DNA of 64,000 nt from Deinococcus grandis (GCF_001485435.1 NZ_BCMS01000001.1:2551501-2615500); one strand, 5' to 3'. Positions 37,434 through 52,307 are shown, counted from the stretch's first letter. A program made the numbers and translations. Notes: generated by a model not told the origin, from the letters alone.

Positions 37434-37823
37434 CTATTGGCGTTCCCGACGCGACACGTCCATCAATTCCTGTGTCGTCAGCTGCTTTGGCGTCCAGTTC
37501 TGTGCCTGCATGTGTGCAACAAACTGGATCGGTACTGCGACAGCGTAATGCTGAACGTAATGGACAAGATCCGAGGGCCAAATCCACTCGCCATCCGTCA
37601 AGAGAGCCAGTCCCTCAATGGGACGACGTTCCGGCCGTTGAAAGTAGTCGAACGACGGACCGGCTGCCACCGCGTAGGCACTGCCCTGGCTCAGGTATGC
37701 CACGATCCGGTCTTTGACTGCAGACAGACTCACGTCCAGCGGCTCATGGATGGATGGTTGGCTGGGCTGACTGTCTCCATAACCCAGTTCATGAAAGAAG
37801 CCAGCTGAACGCAGTGAGGGCAT
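37434..37823 (-). CDS. Orphan protein of unusual base composition (129 aa)
   Basis: Function unknown. The core RIVAYLSQGSAYAVAAGPSFD and LLTDGEWIWPSDLVHYVQHY then PIQFVAHM looks like small proteins I associate with Streptomyces genomes, often next to toxin-like genes. No signal peptide. By hand count the gene is roughly 55-60 percent GC, well below its neighbours, and uses A/T third positions, so it is probably a recent acquisition. TACGGT (37829-37834 on the complement) lies 5 bases before the ATG. It could be an immunity protein without its toxin, but that is inference. Confidence 0.7.
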   Translation of the reverse strand: MPSLRSAGFFHELGYGDSQPSQPSIHEPLDVSLSAVKDRIVAYLSQGSAYAVAAGPSFDYFQRPERRPIEGLALLTDGEWIWPSDLVHYVQHYAVAVPIQFVAHMQAQNWTPKQLTTQELMDVSRRERQ

Positions 37824-37906
37824 ACCCCACCGTACGCTGCGCGAGTGAGCACGGACCGTGGACGCCGTGACCGTCCGGGGCGGGCGTGGGCTCTATACTC
37901 CGGCGC

Positions 37907-38368
37907 ATGACAGCATCCCAGTCGGAACTGCAGCGGATCATGGCGGCGCTGCAACAGAGCGGCCTGACTGTCGAGGCGGTCGAGGACGGCGCGCTGATCC
38001 AGGACGGTGAGACGCGCGTGGCGATGTTCGCGGAGGCCGATCCGCAGGGCGGGGTGATCGTGCGCCTGCACCTGGACCTGGACCTGTACGTCGAGGAGGA
38101 CAGCCTGCCGGACATCCTGATGGGCATGAACCTGATGAATCAGGGCCTGGATTACGGGATGTTGAATCTCGACCCGGTCGACCCGGACGAGGACGCGGAT
38201 GAGGACGCGCCGCTGACGTTCGCGGTGCTGGGCCGCAGCGTGCTGTGGCTGGCGGATCTGGGCGTGGCGGAACTGGACCGCCTGCGCGAGCACCTGCGCC
38301 GCTTCGAGCAGGAAGTCACCGAGACGGTGGAACGCACCCTGCACGGCAGCCGGGGCCTGAGCGCGTAA
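37907..38368 (+). CDS. YbjN-domain protein, second copy (153 aa)
   Basis: YbjN-type fold: LQRIMAALQQSGLTVEAVEDG, VRLHLDLDLYVEED, then MNLMNQGLDYGMLNLDP and an acidic DPDEDADEDA loop, ending in a helix (LDRLREHLRRFEQEVTETV). Function unknown; the family is thought to act as regulators or chaperones. TATACT (37894-37899) lies 7 bases before the ATG. Confidence 0.72.
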   Translation: MTASQSELQRIMAALQQSGLTVEAVEDGALIQDGETRVAMFAEADPQGGVIVRLHLDLDLYVEEDSLPDILMGMNLMNQGLDYGMLNLDPVDPDEDADEDAPLTFAVLGRSVLWLADLGVAELDRLREHLRRFEQEVTETVERTLHGSRGLSA

Positions 38369-38543
38369 CGCTTCGTCGGGGTCACGGGCACACCGGTGCC
38401 CGTGGCTCTTTCCGTATGCTCGGGCCTATTCCGCGTGGTCCGGGCGGCGTACGGTGGGGGCCTGAACTGACGGTTGGCGCGGTGGTTGGTCGCCGGAACG
38501 TGGTGCTGCCTGGCTGGGCAGCGGCAGTCATGAGGTGATGGGC

Positions 38544-38984
38544 ATGACCAGAGGCGTGCAGGGTCGAGGTCGCGCGGCGCGGGCGGGCGCGATGCATTTC
38601 ATGATGCTCAGCCGGGGCCGGGTGTACGGACTGTTCCGGTCGCTGGAGGACGTGCAGGCGTGCACGTCGCGCCTGCTGGCGCTGGGGCTGGGGGATCAGT
38701 CGGTGCAACTGCTGATGGGTGAGGACGCCGTGGCGGCGCTGGACTCGGACGGTCGGCGGCACGGACTGTGGGCGCAGCTGCTGCGGTTGATGCAGGGCGC
38801 GACCGACGAGCGCGTGCACGTGGAGCGGTACGTGGAGGCGCTCGGCTGGGGCGAGATCCTCCTGAGTGTGGACGTGTCGGATCAGCCGGGCCGCCTGCCG
38901 GAGGTGGCCGGGGCATTCCGGGAGTCCGGGGCGCACTTCGTGAATCATTACGGGGCGTGGGTGGTCGAACCGATCTGCGCGTGA
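38544..38984 (+). CDS. Protein of unknown function (146 aa)
   Basis: After a basic N-terminus (RGVQGRGRAARAG) comes MLSRGRVYGLFRSLEDVQACTSRLLALGLGD, a regulator-like alpha/beta start, then VHVERYVEALGWGEILLSVDV and a C-terminal FRESGAHFVNHYGAWVVE. Looks like a ferredoxin-like stress-protein fold but no family is certain. Start ATG at 38544 is chosen because GAGGTGA lies just upstream; GTG at 38535 and ATG at 38538 are in frame too. Confidence 0.6.
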   Translation: MTRGVQGRGRAARAGAMHFMMLSRGRVYGLFRSLEDVQACTSRLLALGLGDQSVQLLMGEDAVAALDSDGRRHGLWAQLLRLMQGATDERVHVERYVEALGWGEILLSVDVSDQPGRLPEVAGAFRESGAHFVNHYGAWVVEPICA

Positions 38985-38998
38985 TTCAGGGATGAACA

Positions 38999-39045
38999 GG
39001 CAGAGGGGCAGGCCAACCCGCGCGGGTCAGCCTGCCCCTTCTGCC
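38999..39045. terminator. Bidirectional hairpin between 38984 and gltA
   Basis: GGCAGAGGGGCAGGC pairs with GCCTGCCCC-t-TCTGCC over 15 bp with one bulged T and a 16-base loop, between convergent genes. Confidence 0.75.
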
Positions 39046-39052
39046 TTGCCGG

Positions 39053-40195
<1,143 letters not shown>

Positions 40196-40347
40196 GATGA
40201 TCGAGCATACCACCGGGCCGCTTTCCGCCGCCCCCCGATCACGTTCCCGGCGGGGTGACAAACGCGGTTGCAAAGGGCGGGTGAACGCCGCACGTCAGGA
40301 CGCCGCGGGACGGGCGCACCGGGCGGGCTGCCTTACAATGCCCGGCG

Positions 40348-40923
40348 ATGACTGAGCACGCTGCCCCTGCCTCCCTGAAGCCGGACGTGACCCTGGCGCT
40401 GGACACGGCAACGCCGTGGCTGACGCTGGCGCTGGCGTGGCCGGGCGGGTCGCTGGGGGTGTCGCGTGAGGTGGGCCGCGCGCACGCGGAGCTGCTGCCG
40501 GGCGCTGTTCAGGCGCTGTTCGCGGAGGCGGGGCTACCCCTGCGGGCGGACGCGGTCGTGATCGGCACGGGGCCCGGGTCGTACACGGGCGTGCGGGTGG
40601 GCGCGAGTTACGCGCTGGGGCTGGGGCGGGTGTGGGGCGCGCCGGTGCTGGGGGTCAGCACGCTGGAGGCGCTGGTGGGCGGGGACGGTGTGCAGGGCGT
40701 GTCGCTGGATGCCCGCAAGGGCAACGTGTACGCCGCGCGGTACGACGTGCAGGGCGGCGTGGTTCGCGCGACACTTCTGCCGCCCACGCGCCTGCCGCTG
40801 GAGGAGTTCCAAGCGGGGCTGGACGGCGCGACGCACCGGGCGGACACCGCGCCGGACGGCCTCGCGCTGCTGCGGGCGGGCCTGGATCACGGCGCGCAGG
40901 ACTGGACGCTGGCGTACCTGTAA
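40348..40923 (+). CDS. tsaB: tRNA t6A37 biosynthesis protein TsaB
   Basis: Non-catalytic partner of TsaD in making threonylcarbamoyl-A37 in ANN-decoding tRNAs. N-terminal ASKHA fold LALDTATPWLTLAL, GRAHAELLPGAV and the signature IGTGPGSYTGVRVG, then SLDARKGNVYAARYD. At 191 residues it is a little shorter than the E. coli protein. TACAAT (40334-40339) lies 8 bases before the ATG, so the mRNA is probably leaderless. Confidence 0.94.
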   Translation: MTEHAAPASLKPDVTLALDTATPWLTLALAWPGGSLGVSREVGRAHAELLPGAVQALFAEAGLPLRADAVVIGTGPGSYTGVRVGASYALGLGRVWGAPVLGVSTLEALVGGDGVQGVSLDARKGNVYAARYDVQGGVVRATLLPPTRLPLEEFQAGLDGATHRADTAPDGLALLRAGLDHGAQDWTLAYL

Positions 40924-41113
40924 CGGCAGCCGGAAGAGGCGGGACGCAGGGAGCCGTGCAGCCTGTCCTCCGCCCGCTGTGTGTAACCGGCGTGTGACGC
41001 TCGGCGCGTAGGGTAGGCGGGTCAGTCTCAACCCGTTCTCCCGGCGGCCCGCGCCGGAACTCCTGTCGTTCCGTTGCCGGGGCGCGCCGCGCCCACTTCC
41101 CGTGAGGTCCATC

Positions 41114-42943
41114 ATGAACCGCGCCGCCCTGCTGTCTCTTCCACTGCTGCTGGCTGCCTGCGCGCAGGCTCCGTCCTCTCCCCTGTCGTCCCCACTGCAC
41201 GCTCAGGCGACCGGTTCCACGACCACGGGCAGCGCCACCGGGGCGGGCGTGACCCGCAACTACACGCTGTACACCCCCGCGGCCGGGGCGGGCGCGGCGC
41301 GGCCCCTGATGGTCATGCTACACGGCTGCACGCAGTCGCCGGCGGATTTCGCGGCGGGGACGCGCATGAACGATCTGGCGGACACGCAGGGCTTCCTGGT
41401 CGTGTACCCGGAGCAGCCAGCAACGGCCAACCAGAACAAGTGCTGGAACTGGTTCGATCCGGCACATCAGGCGCGCGGGCAGGGGGAACCGGCGGCGATC
41501 AAGGCGGTCGTGGACGCCGTGAAGGGCAAGGTGAACGTGGACGCCGCGCGGGTGTACGTGGCGGGCCTGTCGGCGGGCGCGGCCATGAGCGTGATCATGG
41601 GGGCCACGTACCCGGACGTGTTCAGCGGCATCGGGGTCGCGTCGGGGCTGGAGTTCAAGGCGGCCACGAGTTCATCGGCGGCGTTCACGGCCATGAACAG
41701 CGGCGGCCCGAACCCGGACGCGCAGGGCACGGCGGCGTATGCGGCGATGGGGACGTTCAAACGGACGGTGCCGACCATCGTGTTCCACGGCAGCAGCGAC
41801 TACACGGTGTACCCGGTGAACGGGGATCAGGTGGCGGCGCAGTGGGTGCAGACGAACGACCTCGCGGACGACGGGCAGGACAACGGCAGTCGCAGCACCG
41901 CGCAGGTGACGACGCGTTCGGGCACGGTCAGCGGGGGCCGGGCGTACAGCGTGAAGACCTTCGCGGGGGGCGTGGTCGAGCAGTGGTCGGTGACGGGCAT
42001 GGGGCACGCCTGGAGTGGCGGGAGTACCGCCGGGTCGTACACGGATCCGAAAGGGCCGGACGCCAGCGCGGAGCTGTGGCGTTTCTTCAGCGCGGGGTCG
42101 GGGGGTGGGGGCGGCACGACGCCGGACACGACCGCGCCGGTCGTGAGCGTGTCGCCCGCACCGGGCACGTACGTGGGGCCGCTGACCGTCACGCTGGCCC
42201 TGAACGAGCCGGGCACGGTGTATGCCACCACGGACGGCAGCGATCCGGTCAGCAGTGCCTCGCGGGTGACGCTGGCGGGCGGCGGGAGCGTCACGCTGGC
42301 GGGCAGCGGCACGGTGCGGGCGTACGCGGTGGACACGGCGGGGAACGCGTCGGCCCCGCAGTCGTACGCGTACACGCTGACAGCCGCGCCGGACACGGCG
42401 GTAGCCTTCAGTTCGGTGGGGACGCAGGACGGGTACGTGGCGGCGAACACGCCGTCCGCTACGACCGGCGGGTACGTCGTCGCGTCGGGCGGGGTCAGTG
42501 TGGGGGACAACGCGGACGCCCCGTGGAAGGGCGTGCTGTCGTTCGACACGTCCAGCCTGCCGGACGGCGCGACCGTGACCGGCGCAACCCTGACGGTGCG
42601 CTACAGCCTCGCGCCGAACGGCAATCCCTGGGCGGGCGGCGCGACGCTGTGGGTCGACATGCGGAGCGGCTGCCTGGGCGCCTCCTGCGCGCTGGGCACG
42701 GATGATTTCGCGGCGGCCGTCACGGCGGCCGGTGTCGCCTCCTTCGCGGCCCCTGCGGGCACGGCGGCGGGCACCACCCTCAGCGCGCCGCTGAACGCCT
42801 CTGGCCTCGCGGCGATCAACCGGGCGGGCAGCACGCAGCTGCGTCTGGCCTTCACGGGCGGCACGGCGCGCAGCAACGGCCTGAGCGACTACCTCACGCT
42901 GGGCGAGGGCACGCAGGTCACGCTGAACGTCACGTACCGCTGA
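41114..42943 (+). CDS. Extracellular PHB-depolymerase-family esterase lipoprotein (609 aa)
   Basis: Exported esterase. Lipoprotein signal LLLAACAQ (lipid Cys16), catalytic domain of the LpqC/PHB depolymerase family with VMLHGCTQSPADFA, nucleophile GLSAGAAM (Ser153), the Asp in FHGSSDYTVYPVNG and late His in TGMGHAWSGGS. Residues about 335-430 are a chitobiase/Fn3-like domain (VSVSPAPGTYVGPLTVTLA, VYATTDGSDPVS). The C-terminal 170 residues form a DNRLRE-type beta domain. It should split polyesters, feruloyl or acetyl-xylan esters. Start ATG at 41114 follows GTGAGGTCCATC. A heptad hairpin follows the stop. Confidence 0.88.
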   Translation: MNRAALLSLPLLLAACAQAPSSPLSSPLHAQATGSTTTGSATGAGVTRNYTLYTPAAGAGAARPLMVMLHGCTQSPADFAAGTRMNDLADTQGFLVVYPEQPATANQNKCWNWFDPAHQARGQGEPAAIKAVVDAVKGKVNVDAARVYVAGLSAGAAMSVIMGATYPDVFSGIGVASGLEFKAATSSSAAFTAMNSGGPNPDAQGTAAYAAMGTFKRTVPTIVFHGSSDYTVYPVNGDQVAAQWVQTNDLADDGQDNGSRSTAQVTTRSGTVSGGRAYSVKTFAGGVVEQWSVTGMGHAWSGGSTAGSYTDPKGPDASAELWRFFSAGSGGGGGTTPDTTAPVVSVSPAPGTYVGPLTVTLALNEPGTVYATTDGSDPVSSASRVTLAGGGSVTLAGSGTVRAYAVDTAGNASAPQSYAYTLTAAPDTAVAFSSVGTQDGYVAANTPSATTGGYVVASGGVSVGDNADAPWKGVLSFDTSSLPDGATVTGATLTVRYSLAPNGNPWAGGATLWVDMRSGCLGASCALGTDDFAAAVTAAGVASFAAPAGTAAGTTLSAPLNASGLAAINRAGSTQLRLAFTGGTARSNGLSDYLTLGEGTQVTLNVTYR

Positions 42944-42950
42944 GGGGGTT

Positions 42951-43020
42951 GTAGGTTGTGGGCTGTGGGCTGTGGGGAAAGCTCCTCCCACACCCCACAG
43001 CCCACGTCCCACACCCCTCC
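42951..43020. repeat. Heptad-repeat hairpin element C
   Basis: Ten 7-base units in perfect register: GTAGGTT, GTGGGCT twice, GTGGGGA, a turn AAGCTCC, then TCCCACA, CCCCACA, GCCCACG, TCCCACA, CCCCTCC. It folds into one hairpin between the convergent esterase and ABC genes and could serve as terminator for both. Confidence 0.8.
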
Positions 43021-43023
43021 GTC

Positions 43024-44879
<1,856 letters not shown>

Positions 44880-44883
<4 letters not shown>

Positions 44884-46802
44884 CGGTTCACCTTCTGGGG
44901 CTGAGTCAGGTGTTCGAGCTGGTCGGCAGCCGTTTCGGGGTCGGCCACGGGGTCGTCGTCGCCGTCGAGGTCACTGGCGAGGCGCTGGAGGCGCTCGAGC
45001 TGCGCGTAGTGGCCGCCCTGCGCCAGCAGGTCGTCGTGGCTGCCCTGTTCGGTCAGGCGGCCGCCCTCGAGCACGATGATCTGGTCGGCGTGGCGCAGGG
45101 TGCTGACGCGGTGGGCGATCAGGATGACGGTGCGGCCCCGGCTGACCTCGCGCAGGCCGTCCACGATGCGGCGTTCGGTCTCGGTGTCCACGGCGCTCAG
45201 CGAGTCGTCGAGGATCAGGATGGCGGGTTCACGCACGATCGCGCGGGCGATGGCGGTGCGCTGGCGCTGGCCGCCGCTGAGGGTGACGCCGCGCTCGCCG
45301 AGCATGGTGTCGAAGCCCTGCGGGAAGTCCTCCACGTCGTCCAGCAGCCCCGCTAGGCGCGCGGCGTCGCGCACGCGGGCCGGGTCGGGCGTCTGGGGGA
45401 TGTCGTCGGGTGGGGGCGCGCCGACCACGCTGACGCCGGTGGGCACGCCCGGCAGGTCACGGGCCTCGATGCCGAAGCCGATGTTGTTGGCGATGCTGTC
45501 ACCGAACAGGAAGGGCTCCTGCGGCACCACGCTGATCGCGTCGCGCAGCGCGCCCAGGGGGATGGTGCGCAGGTCATGCCCGTCGATGCGCACGGTGCCG
45601 CTCGTGGGGTCCATGGCGCGGGTCAGCAGCTGACCCAGGACGGTCTTGCCGCTGCCGGTGGGACCGGTGATGCCCAGGAAGGTCCCGGCGGGCACGTTCA
45701 GGGTCACGTCGTTCAGGACGGTGGTCTGGCCGTAGCGCAGCGTGACGTGGTCCAGGCTGATATCGCCGCGCAGGGTCTGGAGGCGGCTGTCGGCCCGCCC
45801 GGGCTCGTCGCGCACGAGGGGCTGGGCGTCGAAGATCTCCTTCAGGCGCAGCCAGGAGGCCAGGCCGCGCTGCGCGATGCTGGTGATCCAGCCGATCATC
45901 AGCATGGGGAAGGTCAGGCGTTCCAGGGTGCCGACGAACTGCACGAACATCCCGACCGTGAAGGTGCTGCCGGGTTCCAGGATCAGGCGTCCGCCCACGA
46001 GCAGGATCAGCCCGAACGCGAGGCCCAGCAGCAGACTCATGAAGGAGCGCAGCGGGCCGTCCACCTTGGTCAGGGCGATGTTGCGGCGCAGGAGTTCGAG
46101 GTTCATGGCGCGGTAGTCCTCGATCTCGCGGTCCTCGATGGCGTAGCCCTTGACGACGCGCGCGCCGCTGAAGTTCTCCTGCGCCCGGGCGGAGATCAGC
46201 GAGTTCTGTTCCTGCGCGAGGCGGTGGCGGACGTTGATCTGCCGCGCGAGGTACGACAGGACGCCCACGATGACCGGCACGATCGCCACGACGATCAGCG
46301 CCAGCTGCCAGCTCAGGCTGAACATCACCGTGAAGGCCGAGAGGAAGCCCGCCGCGATGTTCACGATCTGCCACGCGCCGAAGCCCAGCATCTCGCGCAC
46401 GGCGCTCAGGTCCCCGGTCAGGCGGTTCATCAGGTCGCCGGTGCGGGCGCGGTCGTAGTAGTGCTTGTCGAGGGTCTGCAGGTGCGCGAACAGGTCGCGG
46501 CGGATCTCGTACTCGGACTGGCGGGACGCCACGACGATGTTGCGGCGCATGACCAGCATGAAAAAGCCCGCGGTGACGGCGGCGGCCACGACGCCCAGCG
46601 CGTACATGCCGGCGGTGGCGACGGTCAGGCCGGGCGTGGCGGGGTTGCCGTCCACCTGTCCGGTCAGGCCGTCGATGGTCAGGCGGATGAGGTAGAAGGG
46701 AATCAGGTTCACGGCGGTGGCGATGGCCACGGCGATGAGCCCGATCACGTACTGGCGCGTGTGCAGGCGCAGGTACGGGAGCAGGGTGCGGAAACTGTCC
46801 AA
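44880..46802 (-). CDS. ABC exporter half-transporter with degenerate Walker B (640 aa)
   Basis: Six-helix exporter domain then nucleotide-binding domain with Walker A GPTGSGKT, Q loop VVPQEPFLFGDSI, signature LSGGQRQRTAIARA, and Walker B ILILDDSLSAVD where the catalytic Glu is Asp. About 30 residues are inserted between Q loop and signature (GVPTGVSVVGAPPPDD). This Asp-for-Glu change is the mark of the inactive site in heterodimeric exporters such as TM287/288 and TmrAB. The start is TTG at 46802 with GGAGG nearby upstream. Two palindromes lie upstream. Confidence 0.92.
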
Positions 46803-47033
46803 GGGTGGTGCCTCCTGGGGCGGGGGGAGGGCGGGGCTGGTGGGGTCGTCCAGCGGCCATCAGGCCGGTGCGCAGGCGAGGATACGCCCGCAGCCGCCCG
46901 GCCGAATGCGCCATGTGGCGCATACCTGTGCCTGCCTGAGCGAACGCTCAAGGGGACAGCGCAGGGCTGGTTCGGGCAGGGACGGTTCGGCTGGGGGCCG
47001 CGCGGTCGGTTCAGGAGTCGACCGGCGAGGTGA
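46803..47033. promoter_or_regulatory. ABC-exporter upstream region with two palindromes
   Basis: Minus-strand -10 TATCCT at 46879-46884. Palindrome ATGCGCCA-tg-TGGCGCAT (46906-46923) covers the -35 position; TGAGCG-aa-CGCTCA (46937-46950), a TetR-operator-like shape, lies farther up. Nothing else is seen between the exporter and the tRNA promoter. Confidence 0.5.
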
Positions 47034-47062
47034 TTGACACCCTGGGGGGTGACTGCTACTAT
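47034..47062 (+). promoter_or_regulatory. Promoter of the tRNA-tuf operon
   Basis: TTGACA (47034-47039), 17 bases, TACTAT (47057-47062). It drives the tRNA cluster from about 47069 and probably tuf. Confidence 0.9.
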
Positions 47063-47147
47063 TCACAGCCGGAAGTGAACGCGCCGAAAAGCGCCGCAGC
47101 GACCGCATCCAGAGGCCGGAATTCGTTCCAGCGCTTTCGAGAGGAAC

Positions 47148-47223
<76 letters not shown>

Positions 47224-47293
47224 TCACACACGATCATCCGCACCACACGGCTGAACGTGCGCTTTGAGAAAGGCGAAACAGTGGGTACAATAC

Positions 47294-47379
<86 letters not shown>

Positions 47380-47383
47380 CGAT

Positions 47384-47461
<78 letters not shown>

Positions 47462-47475
47462 CTCACCCCCCCAAC

Positions 47476-47550
<75 letters not shown>

Positions 47551-47711
47551 ACACGGCGCGGCCTCTTGTGGGTCGCGCCTCTTCTCTAGGCCCCCATTCC
47601 CTGGCAGCCCGCTGAAAGCCGAAGAACCCCTCTTTGCGTTCACGCGGCGGCCCTGTACACTGTCAAGGCTTGCCTGCACAGCGGGCAGTCCACTCTCAGG
47701 AGGACACACTC

Positions 47712-48929
<1,218 letters not shown>

Positions 48930-48952
48930 TCGAGATCCGCTGACGCGGGGAG

Positions 48953-48984
48953 GGGGAGGCCTGCGGGTCTCCCCTTTTCTTTTT
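48953..48984 (+). terminator. Terminator after tuf
   Basis: GGGGAG / CTCCCC stem with weaker inner pairing, followed by TTTTCTTTTT. Confidence 0.8.
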
Positions 48985-49093
48985 CCCTGCCCCGCCCGGG
49001 TCACCTTCCGGGTCACGCCCACACCCCAGGTGGGCAGCGGGGCAGAAAACCGGCGTGGCATCGGCCTTTTTCCGACAGGTGTCCTGGGCACAG

Positions 49094-49153
49094 TGGACAC
49101 CTGCCCCCGGACTCCCTATAATTCGAATGTTGCCCGCCAGAAGGCGGGCTTTT
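49094..49153 (+). promoter_or_regulatory. rpmG-secE-nusG promoter with an early hairpin
   Basis: TGGACA (49094-49099), 17 bases, TATAAT (49117-49122). Just after the expected start, GCCCGCC-agaa-GGCGGGC (49132-49149) is followed by TTTT, a terminator-like hairpin at the very beginning of the transcript. The remaining 124 bases to rpmG hold no reading frame I trust. Confidence 0.7.
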
Positions 49154-49277
49154 ACCAGCGTGTCCGACCCCGCCACCGTGCGGGCAAGGACCTCTCCGGA
49201 TACCGCTCCGGGGTGGCTGGGAGCAGACACGCCGTGATCCCGCCCGGGAAGATCGGCCCTCTGCGAAGGAGCATCTC

Positions 49278-49445
49278 ATGGCGAAAGACGGCCCCCGCAT
49301 CATCGTGAAAATGGAAAGCAGCGCCGGCACCGGCTTCTACTACACGACCACCAAGAACCGCCGCAACACCCAGGCGAAGATGGAACTGCGCAAGTACGAC
49401 CCCGTCGCCAAGAAGCACGTGGTCTTCAAAGAGAAGAAGGTCTGA
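49278..49445 (+). CDS. rpmG: 50S ribosomal protein L33
   Basis: 55 residues: MAKDGPRIIVKMESSAGTGF, YYTTTKNRRN, KYDPVAKKHVVFKEKK. It is the cysteine-free (C-minus) form of L33, lacking the two CxxC zinc pairs. ATG follows CGAAGGAGCATCTC. It heads the rpmG-secE-nusG group. Confidence 0.97.
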   Translation: MAKDGPRIIVKMESSAGTGFYYTTTKNRRNTQAKMELRKYDPVAKKHVVFKEKKV

Positions 49446-49523
49446 TCCTGCCCCGGCCCTCCGGCTCGCCCGGGGGGCCCGTCGCCGGTTCGTTCCACGC
49501 CTTTTTCTCCCGCAGGTGAATGC

Positions 49524-49703
49524 ATGAACTTGATTCAGTACTTCCGCGACTCCCGCGCTGAACTCTCGCGCGTGTCGTGGCCGACCCGCCAGCAGGTGCT
49601 GGAAGGCACGCAGGCCGTGCTGATCTTCGTCGTCGCCCTCACCCTGATCGTGTACGCCCTCGACCTGCTGTTCGGGAACCTGATCCGGCTGGTGCTGTCA
49701 TGA
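49524..49703 (+). CDS. secE: Protein translocase subunit SecE
   Basis: 59 residues, the short bacterial form with one transmembrane segment (AVLIFVVALTLIVYALDLLF) after the conserved amphipathic part FRDSRAELSRVSWPTRQQVL. Part of the SecYEG channel in the inner membrane. Its stop TGA overlaps the nusG ATG as ATGA, so the two are coupled. It is preceded by CGCAGGTGAATGC. Confidence 0.96.
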   Translation: MNLIQYFRDSRAELSRVSWPTRQQVLEGTQAVLIFVVALTLIVYALDLLFGNLIRLVLS

Positions 49704-50272
49704 GTATCGAATGGTACGCCGTGCACACCTACGTCGGTCAGGAAGATCGCGTGCAGCAGCACCTGATGGAACGCGCCGCCAAGCTCGGCATGCGCGGCAC
49801 CAAGATCTTCCAGGTCATCCAGCCGGAAGAGAAGGCGGTCGAACTGCAGGAAGGCGGCAAGAAGGTCGAGGTCACGCGCAAGCTGTTCCCCGGCTACGTC
49901 TTCGTGCAGATGGACGTCGAGGATGACGACGCGCCCGGCGAACTGGGCGAGTCCTGGGAAGTCGTGCGCGGCACCAACGGCGTGACCGGCTTCGTCGGCA
50001 CCGCCACCCGCCCCGTGCCCCTGTCGCACGAGGAAGTCCAGCGCCTGCTGGCCAGCGTTGGCGTCGCCACGCAGCCCGTGCAGGAAGAGGCCCCCAAGGT
50101 CAAGGTGGACTTCAAGGCCGGGGACATGGTGCGCGTCACGGGCGGTCCGTTCGCGGACTTCAGCGGCGTCATCAGCGAGGTCAACATTCCCCAGGCGAAG
50201 GTCAAGGTGCTCGTCAGCATCTTCGGCCGTGAAACCCCGGTGGAACTCGACTTCGGTCAGGTCGCCAAGTAA
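49700..50272 (+). CDS. nusG: Transcription termination/antitermination factor NusG
   Basis: 190 residues. NGN domain (WYAVHTYVGQEDRVQQHL, KLFPGYVFVQM, GVTGFVGT) binds RNA polymerase; the C-terminal KOW domain (FKAGDMVRVTGGPFADFSGVI) binds NusE or Rho. An acidic DVEDDDAPGE segment, short compared with the Thermus insert, sits in the NGN domain. Start codon overlaps secE. Standard place before rplK. Confidence 0.97.
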   Translation: MSIEWYAVHTYVGQEDRVQQHLMERAAKLGMRGTKIFQVIQPEEKAVELQEGGKKVEVTRKLFPGYVFVQMDVEDDDAPGELGESWEVVRGTNGVTGFVGTATRPVPLSHEEVQRLLASVGVATQPVQEEAPKVKVDFKAGDMVRVTGGPFADFSGVISEVNIPQAKVKVLVSIFGRETPVELDFGQVAK

Positions 50273-50306
50273 TACCCCACACTGCCCGCGCCCACCCGCA
50301 CCCTAC

Positions 50307-50335
50307 TGGTAAAAGTGCGGCGCAGGCAGTACACT
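50307..50335 (+). promoter_or_regulatory. Promoter before rplK
   Basis: TGGTAA (50307-50312), 17 bases, TACACT (50330-50335). A leader of about 115 bases follows, probably holding the L1-binding site, which I could not delimit. Confidence 0.55.
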
Positions 50336-50458
50336 GAAAAAGTTGCTGTGCGGTCCAGGCCAGAGCACACTCCGGCCCAGGAACGACGCAGAACTTAGCG
50401 TCAGCACCCCGTCCGGGCCACACACGGCACCAGACCGGGGGAGCTAAGGAGGCACCAC

Positions 50459-50885
<427 letters not shown>

Positions 50886-50893
<8 letters not shown>

Positions 50894-51587
50894 GCACGGC
50901 AAGCGTTACCAGGCGCTGACCGCCAAGGTCGACCGCAGCAAGCAGTACACCATTGACGAGGCCGCCGCGCTGGTCAAGGACATCGCCAGCGCGAAGTTCG
51001 ACGAGACCGTCGAAGTGCACTTCCGTCTGGGCATCGACCCCCGCAAGAGCGACCAGAACGTGCGTGGCACCGTCGCCCTGCCCCACGGCACCGGCCGCAC
51101 CGTGCGCGTCGCCGTGATCACCAAGGGTGACAACGTGCAGGCCGCCGAGGCCGCTGGCGCCGACGTAGTCGGCAGCGACGAACTGATCGAGCGCATCGCC
51201 GGTGGGTTCATGGACTTCGACGCCGTCGTCGCCACCCCCGACATGATGGCCCAGGTCGGCCAGAAGCTCGCGCGTCTGCTCGGGCCCCGCGGCCTGCTCC
51301 CCAACCCCAAGAGCGGCACCGTCGGCCCCGACGTGACCGGTATGGTCAAGGGCCTCAAGGCCGGCCGCATCGAGTTCCGTAACGACAAGACCGGCGTCGT
51401 GCACGCCCCCATCGGCAAGGCCAGCTTCGAACCCGGCAACCTCAGCGCCAACTACAGCGCGCTGATCAGTGCCCTCGAAGCCGCCAAGCCCGGCAGCGCC
51501 AAGGGCGTGTTCCTGCGCAGCGCGTACCTGACCACCACCATGGGCCCCAGCATCCAGCTGACCCTCAGCGGCGGCAGCAACGCCTGA
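50886..51587 (+). CDS. rplA: 50S ribosomal protein L1
   Basis: 233 residues: two-domain L1 fold with HFRLGIDPRKSDQNVRGTVALPHGTG, MAQVGQKLARLLGPRGLLPNPKSGTV and the C-terminal GKASFEPGNLSANYSAL. It binds 23S rRNA at the L1 stalk and in many bacteria represses its own operon. The ATG lies inside the end of rplK. Confidence 0.98.
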
Positions 51588-51595
51588 TCAGGACC

Positions 51596-51658
51596 GTTGA
51601 TGGTGAACAGTTGATGGTTGATCGAAAAAACCATTGACCATCAACCTTCACCCATTGA
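51596..51658 (+). repeat. Heptad-repeat hairpin element D
   Basis: Nine 7-base units in register: GTTGATG, GTGAACA, GTTGATG, GTTGATC, turn GAAAAAA, then CCATTGA, CCATCAA, CCTTCAC, CCATTGA. Same architecture as the elements at 20861 and 42951, with a different unit. It starts 9 bases after the rplA stop codon. Confidence 0.8.

Positions 51659-52307
<649 letters not shown>

Noticed and set aside
47275..47293. TTTGAG-N17-TACAAT promoter just before tRNA-Tyr
   Set aside because: Transcription would start inside the tRNA and give no mature 5' end; the upstream promoter at 47034 explains the cluster.
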